Assembly: GCA_039090855.1 (NCBI GenBank)
Contig: CM077034.1
Coordinates: 224,147,331 to 224,211,330, forward strand
DNA: 64,000 bases
Source: Macrothele yani
Lineage: Eukaryota; Arthropoda; Arachnida; Araneae; Macrothelidae
Direction: 5' to 3'
Program-made: the position numbers and the translations under genes
The notes under the pieces: model-generated
Seen by the model: only the letters and a program-made list of their open reading frames with translations
Database searches by the model: none
Told to the model about the DNA's origin: nothing
Part shown: positions 57,448 to 64,000 of the stretch, one piece after another
How the letters are laid out: every line of letters starts with the position of its first letter
Position numbering within the stretch: the stretch's first letter is position 1

Positions 57448-58618
57448 ATGGCTAATGAAGGAGAAGGTACCGGAGAAATCCAAGGAGTAAATTGGAGTCT
57501 CCCAGGTCTAATGGGACTAGTGAAGGAGTTTTCTGGGGATCCTAGTAGATTGTCAGTGAAAGAGTTCTTTGAGACATTAGAGGATGTGGCACTCATGGGA
57601 TGCTGGGCAGCAGATCAGAAATTTGTGGTAGTGAAACATAGGTGTACAGGAGAGGCTAAACAACTAGTTAGAGATGTGATTGCCCGGTCAGAGAATGTAG
57701 ATTATGAGGGGTTGAAAAAAGAACTAATTGAGAGGTTTTGCTTCACCTGAATCGGTAACGGTCAAGATGGGAAGATTTCACTCGTGCGTACAGAAAAGGG
57801 GTGAGACAGTGAGGCAATTTGCAGCTAGGTTAGAACGGGCAGCCTTTAGCTACTTCAACGAAAACGCTGGAGCTTTGGCTGAGTTCAGAGACCAGAATGT
57901 CTTGGCCCAGTTCATAACAGGAGTGGACCCAAAAATTCGTCGCCTGGTTCTGTCCCATCAACCACGAACCTATAAAGACGCAAAAGAGAAGGCCATATTG
58001 GAAGAAGAGAATGAGAAGTACATGGCCAGTTTTTCTCGGGGTGTATCCTTCGTAGGAGTGGAGGAAGGAGATAATCGTGCCCCTAGGCATGAGCTTGGGG
58101 AGGAAACGCCTCCAAGTCCCATGATGTTAGCACTGTGTGACCAAATTAGGGAACTGGGCAAGCAAGTAGCCACTTTAGCAATTGCTAATGCCAGTGCCAG
58201 TGAGAAACCACCGAGGGAAGAGCCGAGGCACAGCAGTTCTCCTGCTAGTAGGGAATCAGGTTTTTACCCAGCCAGGAACAATTACTCCTCACCCACAAGG
58301 TACCGGAGAGATAGGAGACAGGAATATCCACGAGAAGGCGGGTCGGATAGATACAGATCCCCTAGTCGTCCAAGACAGGAAGATTTCCGCCGGAGCAGCA
58401 GGCTCACTGTGATCTGCTATCGGTGTAACCAGGTGGGGCATTATGCAAATGAATGTCACCAGATAGACAGGCCCTCTCAGGAGTATAGGAATCAGGGTCG
58501 CGGAAGAAGTCAATATCTTTCCCATTCCATGGGCGGAAGGACTCGACATGCACCACCGGGCAGAAATGGTCAACAGCGAAACAATCAACACAACAGGTCG
58601 GATGCTTTAAACTGGTAG
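57448..58618 (+). pseudogene. Gypsy gag, one frame change
   Basis: The ATG at 57448 starts a capsid-like protein (MANEGEGTGEIQG, then FSGDPSRLSVKEFFETLE). The frame closes at 57748. The second half is open one frame over from about 57728 to the stop at 58616-58618. The shift coincides with a four-T run near 57735. The second half has the retrotransposon-gag pattern (RGETVRQFAARLERA, FITGVDPKIRRL) and one CCHC zinc knuckle, CYRCNQVGHYANEC, which binds the RNA genome in this family. Gag forms the virus-like particle. As written the first frame stops after 100 codons, so this copy probably makes no full Gag. A sequencing error in the T-run cannot be excluded. Confidence 0.85.
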
Positions 58619-61600
58619 TGGGGAGAAGATATTGGGAGTCATCTTCTAAGAAAAAACCCCTTGTTGTAAAGGCTCCAATTGGCTCATGTTTCACCAACGG
58701 TCACTCGTTTGGCATGCCTATTCTGGAAGGAGTAGTTAGTGGGAAATCCTTGAGGCTACTGATTGACACGGGGGCGTCAGTTAGCTTAATAACCGAGGGT
58801 TGCCTCAACTCCTTACCAGGATATAAGAGATTCATGAAATATCCCAACCTAGTGGTCAAAGGTGTTTCAGGGAAACACCTGGATATTAAGGCATATGTGG
58901 AATTGAAATTTTGTTTGTCTCGGGTGAATTTTAAGCATAAAGTGTTTGTCACCCAGACTCGGTTATCATCAGATTATGATGTCATAGTTGGTTTTGACCT
59001 TTTAAAGGCACAACAATTTGTTTTCAATGCTGCAGCAGGCACTTTAAGTAGAGTAGGAGCATGCATGCCAAATGTTTATCCACGAGAGAGGGAACAAGTG
59101 ATTGCTTTGGTGAAACAGATGTTCCAAATACCAAAGAGAAAGAGGAAAGTGGTTAAGAGAAAAAGGAGGAAGAGGTGTGCAAGAAAGAGGGTGATACCCC
59201 AGAGTACCCCTCAAGTGTCAGAGCATGCTGGTGTTGATCCTATTGGTGTGGTTACTGCTAGAGAGGGAGCCTTCTCTACTGAGGAGACCCCCATTCCAAA
59301 AGGTAAACAAACCAACCCACCGGCTGAGTCAGTAGTGCATCAGGAGGATTCCCTCTCTACTGAGGTATCCGAGGCACCTTCGGAAAGTCAAAATTTAGGG
59401 AAAAGGCATTATTTTGGAAAGACAGTCCGAGCGGAGAAAATACCCCCCAAATCTGAAAGGATAATTTCGGTAACGGTTGCAGACTGTGCAGAGTTGGGGG
59501 AAGTTATGCTCTTACAGCAGGCAGACGCATTCAAGTGCGAGTCACTTTGGATAGGTCGCTCGGTGAACAGTACCAATAATGATAGTACCTTGGTGAAGGT
59601 GATCAATTTATCGGACTCAGTAGTTTACCTCAACAAGCATTCTAGGTTGGTTACAGCGGAACCAATTCAGGTAACTTCAGTGACAACAGTGGACAGTCAA
59701 ATTGACGATTGTTCCACATGGGCGAACGAGTTCGACGTGTCGCATCTACCTCCTGATCAGCAGTCAAAATTGTCCTCATTTTTGCACTCGCATAGGAGGA
59801 CGTTTGCGAAGAATGTAGCAGAGTTAGGTGAATGTGACACCTTGCTACATCAGGTTCATCTGACAGATGAGGTCCCTGTGAGACAGAGAGCCTATAGAGT
59901 TCCTTATGCTCTTCGAGACGAACTCAATAGGCAGATCAACGAACTTTTGGAGGCAGGTATTATACAACCTAGTGACAGTCCTTATTCGGCACCTGTTCTC
60001 CTTGTAAAAAAATCGGATGGCAGTTATCGTCTCTGTACTGACTTTAGGAGGCTGAATGCCAAGACAGTACCGGATGCCTTTCCGATTCCAAATTTGGTGG
60101 AGATGGTGGATTCCTTAGCAGGAGCCACCTACTTTAGCTCTCTGGATTTGACCTCAGGGTTTTACCAGATGAAAGTACGCCCTTCGGATGTTTACAAAAC
60201 AGCTTTTGTCACCGATCAGGGTTTGTACGAGTGGCTAAGGGTACCATTTGGGATGCGGAACAGCCCAAACAGCTTCCAGAGGCTGATGGAAATAGTTCTA
60301 TCAGGTCTCAAGCCTCTCCAGGTTGGCATATATATTGACGACATTGTCATTGCCAGCAAAACTTTCGAGGAACACCTTGATAAGCTGGATATTGTTTTCC
60401 AAAGGTTGAGACAACACAACCTTAAGCTTAAGCCTGACAAGTGCCACTTTTTGAAGTCTTCAATTAGGTACCTGGGATTTGTTGTCAGTCGAAATGGCGT
60501 CACACCTGATCCCAGAAATTTGGAAGTTGTCCGAAACTTCAAAATTCCAAATTCCGTTAAGCAAGTCCGAGCTTTCCTAGGTCTCACAGGTTTTTATAGG
60601 AGGTTTATCCCTGATTATGCCAAATCGGCTTTGCCCCTGACTAATCTGATCAGGAAGGAAAAGACATTCAAATGGACACCTGAAGCCCAGACCGCTTTTG
60701 AGGGACTACAACAGGCACTCTTAAGTGAGCCCTGCCTGAAATTACCCGATTTGTCAAAGGAATTTGTGGTTGCTTGTGATGCTTCAAAATTTGCTATTGG
60801 GGCCGCATTGCAACAAGAGGAAGAAGGAAAATTGCATCCAGTAGCATATGCTAGCCGAAAGTTAAAAGGAGCGGAACTTAATTATTCTGTGGTGGAGAAG
60901 GAAATGCTCAGTGTAGTGTTTGCAGTAAACTACTACAAACAATATCTTTATGCTAGACACTTTCTCATCATTACCGACCAAGCCAGTTTGTCATATGCCT
61001 TCAAATTAAGGGATCCCACTTCTAGAATAGCTCGCTGGTGCATGTCGTTACAGCAGTTCGATTATACAATTCAACACAGACCAGGGAAATCGAATGTCGT
61101 AGCTGACTATCTGTCTAGGAATGTGCTGACCACCGAAGTGGTGGAGCAGTCGGCAGCAAGACAGGCAGAGGAACGGACAAGAGTGAAGGAATTGCAGAGG
61201 CAGGATAGCAGGTGGAATAAACAGATTGAGTTGCTGGAAGGTAAGGGAGAGATGGGTAAACTCAAGGTCTCAGATAAGTTTTACCTACAGGATGGACTCT
61301 TATGGCACTACGTATTGCCCAAGTCAGGAGATACCAGGAATCAACCACGAGAACAGCTGGTCATACCAGAAACTATGGTGGAAGAGATTTTGGAGCAGTG
61401 CCACGACTCGGAAACTGTGGCTCATCCAGGGTTCAACAGAACATTGGAGCGGGTACGCTCCCGATTCTACTTCCACAACATGTACTCAGTGGTTAAGGCA
61501 TATGTAGACAGCTGTCACAGCTGTTTAAGTAAAAGAGCTTACAAACCTGGTAGAAAGGCACCTTTGGTAAGGGCAGAGCTTCCTAGTCGCCCCTTCGAGA

Positions 61601-62847
61601 AAATTGCTATGGATGTTGTAAGACCTCTGGTCACCACCATGTCAGGAAATAGATTCATTTTAGTTATCACTGACTACTTTACTCGTTGGCCAGAAGCATA
61701 TGCTTTACCAGACACAAAGAGTGAAACGATAGCCCAGGTCCTCATAGAAAAATTCATTGCTTCACATGGTGTGCCAACCAAATTGTTGACAGACAGGGGC
61801 ACAAACTTTCTGTCGGCAGCCATGATGAAAGTCTATGAGAGGCTGGGTATCAAAAAGTTGAATTGTAGCCCATATCATCCCTCTGCTAATGGACAGTGTG
61901 AGAAATTGAATGATAGCTTGATTAAGTCAGTTAGTCACCTGGTCTCGGATAGACAGGATGACTGGGACCATTGCCTTCCCATGGCACTCCTTGCATTCAG
62001 GACAGCGGTGCACACCAGTACTGGGGAAACCCCAGCCTATCTCACGTATGGAAGAGACCTGGTGTTGCCATATCATTTGATCGGCAGTCCCCGAGTACGT
62101 ACATATGCTTCTCAGTTGGAATATTGTGACGAGCTCACGGATAGGCTAAACATAGCATTCGAGGCTGTCAGGGCAAACCTGGAAAAGGCTGCAGAAACAC
62201 AGGAGAAACAACGTGCAAAGACTGCCGTTGATAAGCATATCACACTTAATGACAAGGTGTATTTATATTCTCCTGCAGTGAAGCCAGGACGAAGTAAGAA
62301 ACTGAGCAAGCTATGTTCGGGACCCTATCGTGTCACCAAGGTGATACCGCCGGTGAATTACGAGATTACCTTCATCCCTGATCCCAGGAAAAAGGAGTTG
62401 GTCCATGTGGATAGGCTGACCAAGGTAAGGGACAGGCCTCTATTTCCAAGTGCCATGAATAAGAGCGAGGGTAGTACAAACTCCGAGGAGATGGAGGAAG
62501 TTCAAGAGGACAATTCTACACAAACACAAGTGAAGGAGATTGATAGTAGTGATGTAGGTTTCATTCCGTGGTTTCCGTTTCCTGGGAGGAGAACAAGTTA
62601 TGGGAGATTGCCTAGGCCAGCAAACACTCCTGCAGTGGTGAGTGAACAGGTTAGTATTCAGACTCCAGCCGGCACTCCTGAGGTAGTTAATGAACAGGCG
62701 AATATACAAACTCCAGCAAGTACTCCGGTAGTGGAGCAAGCTGGTCCTTCAAGGCCGAGAGCCAGTCGCATACCCACAAGTACTGTGTTGACACCTAGGT
62801 ATTGTTTGCGTCCTAGAGATAGTCGTGGATTCATAGCTCGGAAGTAA
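58618..62847 (+). CDS. pol: Gypsy pol polyprotein (PR-RT-RNaseH-IN)
   Basis: This is a 1409-codon frame without a stop. It lies in the -1 frame relative to the second gag frame and is open upstream of the gag stop, so expression by -1 frameshift is likely. The listed start is not an ATG. Domains in order: aspartic protease LLIDTGAS (about residues 48-54); reverse transcriptase with YRLCTDFRRLN, VPFGMRNSP and YIDD (about 571-574); RNase H with VACDASKFAIG (about 721) and YSVVEKEM; integrase zinc finger (H near 936, CHSC about 966-969) and a core with AMDVV (D about 998), LTDRGTN (D about 1058) and GQCEKLN (E about 1094), D and E 35 apart. The C-terminal tail is Pro/Glu-rich, with no chromodomain. 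The first integrase motif has R where G is common (DVVRPL). YIDD instead of YVDD is a common family variant. Confidence 0.95.
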   Translation: MGRRYWESSSKKKPLVVKAPIGSCFTNGHSFGMPILEGVVSGKSLRLLIDTGASVSLITEGCLNSLPGYKRFMKYPNLVVKGVSGKHLDIKAYVELKFCLSRVNFKHKVFVTQTRLSSDYDVIVGFDLLKAQQFVFNAAAGTLSRVGACMPNVYPREREQVIALVKQMFQIPKRKRKVVKRKRRKRCARKRVIPQSTPQVSEHAGVDPIGVVTAREGAFSTEETPIPKGKQTNPPAESVVHQEDSLSTEVSEAPSESQNLGKRHYFGKTVRAEKIPPKSERIISVTVADCAELGEVMLLQQADAFKCESLWIGRSVNSTNNDSTLVKVINLSDSVVYLNKHSRLVTAEPIQVTSVTTVDSQIDDCSTWANEFDVSHLPPDQQSKLSSFLHSHRRTFAKNVAELGECDTLLHQVHLTDEVPVRQRAYRVPYALRDELNRQINELLEAGIIQPSDSPYSAPVLLVKKSDGSYRLCTDFRRLNAKTVPDAFPIPNLVEMVDSLAGATYFSSLDLTSGFYQMKVRPSDVYKTAFVTDQGLYEWLRVPFGMRNSPNSFQRLMEIVLSGLKPLQVGIYIDDIVIASKTFEEHLDKLDIVFQRLRQHNLKLKPDKCHFLKSSIRYLGFVVSRNGVTPDPRNLEVVRNFKIPNSVKQVRAFLGLTGFYRRFIPDYAKSALPLTNLIRKEKTFKWTPEAQTAFEGLQQALLSEPCLKLPDLSKEFVVACDASKFAIGAALQQEEEGKLHPVAYASRKLKGAELNYSVVEKEMLSVVFAVNYYKQYLYARHFLIITDQASLSYAFKLRDPTSRIARWCMSLQQFDYTIQHRPGKSNVVADYLSRNVLTTEVVEQSAARQAEERTRVKELQRQDSRWNKQIELLEGKGEMGKLKVSDKFYLQDGLLWHYVLPKSGDTRNQPREQLVIPETMVEEILEQCHDSETVAHPGFNRTLERVRSRFYFHNMYSVVKAYVDSCHSCLSKRAYKPGRKAPLVRAELPSRPFEKIAMDVVRPLVTTMSGNRFILVITDYFTRWPEAYALPDTKSETIAQVLIEKFIASHGVPTKLLTDRGTNFLSAAMMKVYERLGIKKLNCSPYHPSANGQCEKLNDSLIKSVSHLVSDRQDDWDHCLPMALLAFRTAVHTSTGETPAYLTYGRDLVLPYHLIGSPRVRTYASQLEYCDELTDRLNIAFEAVRANLEKAAETQEKQRAKTAVDKHITLNDKVYLYSPAVKPGRSKKLSKLCSGPYRVTKVIPPVNYEITFIPDPRKKELVHVDRLTKVRDRPLFPSAMNKSEGSTNSEEMEEVQEDNSTQTQVKEIDSSDVGFIPWFPFPGRRTSYGRLPRPANTPAVVSEQVSIQTPAGTPEVVNEQANIQTPASTPVVEQAGPSRPRASRIPTSTVLTPRYCLRPRDSRGFIARK

Positions 62848-63865
62848 ATAGTGCACTCCAATTCAGTTGCAACGTTGCGTGTAAATAGTCGTGTGATATT
62901 ATTAATTGTTACCTTAAGTGTAGTGTAGGAAGCAAGTATGTTTTCTGTAGTATTGATAAATCAAGTGAAGCATATTTTGAATTTGTGGTCTCGTATAGTG
63001 TTGTGGTTGTTTGGTGAAAATTTTCCTGTCGATTCCAATTTCCACTGCCAAGCCAACCATTCACTTTTGTTTATTTTCTTTGATTAAGGGTTTATACTTA
63101 CCAGTGATAAGTCGAGTTTGGTTGTGTCCAGGGAGCACCTTGCAGCTCCTGGAATTCCAGGAAATTGTATAGTATTTATGTAAGTAGTTGAGGTGTTGGG
63201 TGTGATAGTTCATGCCAGTTCTCTGTCGTGTTTAAGATGTTGGTTTATCTGTTCCTTGCTCAGGACATGGTACATTTCCATGTGGCTTTGGTATGTTTCT
63301 CGAAGTTTTTCTTGGTTGTTTTTTTTTTGTTGTTGTTGTTGTTGTCTCCCATGGGGAGGAATGCAGTGATATGTTGCTGAAAATCTGTGTACACCTGATC
63401 AATGTTTTCAGATTTTCATCAACATTATCCACGTTTTTCTTGAAAGAAAAATAAATAACTCGAAGGGATAATAGAGGTCAGTTCAGGAAAGGGTGACGAT
63501 TCTTCCCTGGAGTGATTTGCTGTTAAACTTTTCGTAAATTCAGATTTCACCTCCCCTGGGTTCGATTTTTGGATCCAGAGAGAAAGTCAAGAAAAAGTTA
63601 CAGAAAATTCTATTTTCTCATCGTTGTTTTTTTTTTTTTTCCTCTTCTTTGCTTAATGTACAAAATGAGTGTTTTTACTTTGTTAAGGGATAGGAGAGTA
63701 GCAAAGGGCTACCCTCCCTCCAATTCAGTATTTATCATCGCTCTGGGGCTAGCCTATGGATTTTTGGTTAAGTTCCAAGGTTAAGCATATAAATTGCGTA
63801 ATAAAGAGTAAGTGATTGCTTTCAAAATTACTCAGCCCAGCAGGAGGGAAATAACAGTGCACATC
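62848..63865. other. Gypsy 3' untranslated region
   Basis: About 1 kb follows the pol stop. A 71-codon frame at 63569 has a hydrophobic stretch but starts at TTG and shows no env features, so no third gene is called. Confidence 0.6.
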
Positions 63866-63887
63866 AGAGAAAAAAAAAAGGAAGGGA
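63866..63887 (+). promoter_or_regulatory. Polypurine tract
   Basis: A pure run of A and G (AGAGAAAAAAAAAGGAAGGGA type) ends directly at TGT, as plus-strand priming sites do. Confidence 0.85.
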
Positions 63888-64000
63888 TGTAATATTCTGA
63901 ATGAAGAGTGGTGTAAATAATTTTTTTCTCTTTCTTTTACCTTTGTTGTGTGAACAAAAGTGTAGCATTTGTATTATTCATTATCTAATCTATGAGTAGG
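63888..64000 (+). repeat. Start of the 3' LTR (cut by the window end)
   Basis: TGTAATATTCTGAATGAAGA begins immediately after the purine tract. Only 113 bp of U3 is visible. Confidence 0.8.

Larger units (their letters stand above)
55381..64000 (+). mobile_element. Ty3/Gypsy LTR retrotransposon, right end outside the window
   Basis: The order is inferred 5' LTR, primer-binding site, leader, gag, pol (PR-RT-RNaseH-IN), purine tract, start of 3' LTR. IN lies after RNase H, which places it in Ty3/Gypsy rather than Copia. No env-like gene and no chromodomain were seen. pol is fully open, so the copy is young, but gag is frameshifted. Confidence 0.9.

Noticed and set aside
63569..63784. Possible env-like or membrane gene after pol
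   Set aside because: 71 codons with one hydrophobic stretch, TTG instead of ATG, no signal or fusion features.

Overview
This window is nuclear DNA from a large, repeat-rich animal genome. An arthropod is the best guess, from the mix of RTE-type LINE, mariner, several Tc1 lineages, Tigger, Helitron, tRNA-headed SINEs and a Ty3/Gypsy element. The sequence itself does not prove the taxon. Only one likely host-gene part was found: a terminal exon with 3' UTR near 29.5 kb. Almost everything else is tandem arrays or mobile elements, many inserted inside each other.

Layout. 0.36-20.1 kb is one satellite array (about 135 monomers of about 147 bp). It has two monomer types, a G-tract in every monomer, and a two-fold higher-order duplication. 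20.9-28.3 kb is a terminal-inverted-repeat DNA transposon resembling ISL2EU (THAP and YqaJ/SWIM-type remnants, AT target duplication). It was invaded by a mariner and by a tRNA-SINE whose tail has become a 28-copy, 166-bp satellite. 28.7-29.5 kb is a truncated RTE LINE, followed by the host exon. 29.9-31.5 kb holds two families of tRNA-headed repeats in snap-back form. 31.6-32.3 kb is a decayed mariner. 32.4-32.6 kb is a palindrome with hammerhead-like cores.

32.6-45.3 kb is a single Tigger (pogo-type) transposase gene on the minus strand, split by four insertions: a mariner, a Tc1, a Helitron and a Tigger-type MITE. The Helitron carries a 270-bp array and two more Tc1 elements. The MITE carries a SINE that in turn carries a Tc1. 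The gene reads across almost every junction once the inserts are removed, so the order of insertion can be inferred.

45.5-51.7 kb holds three arrays (129, 38 and 49 bp units). The 49-bp array starts inside a hAT-like coding remnant and is derived from it. 52.2-55.4 kb is a nearly full-length RTE LINE with one visible stop codon. 55.4-64.0 kb is a Ty3/Gypsy element with a frameshifted gag, a fully open pol and the start of its 3' LTR.

No rRNA genes, CRISPR arrays or operons were seen. Most open frames inside the arrays result from the repeats having few stop codons.
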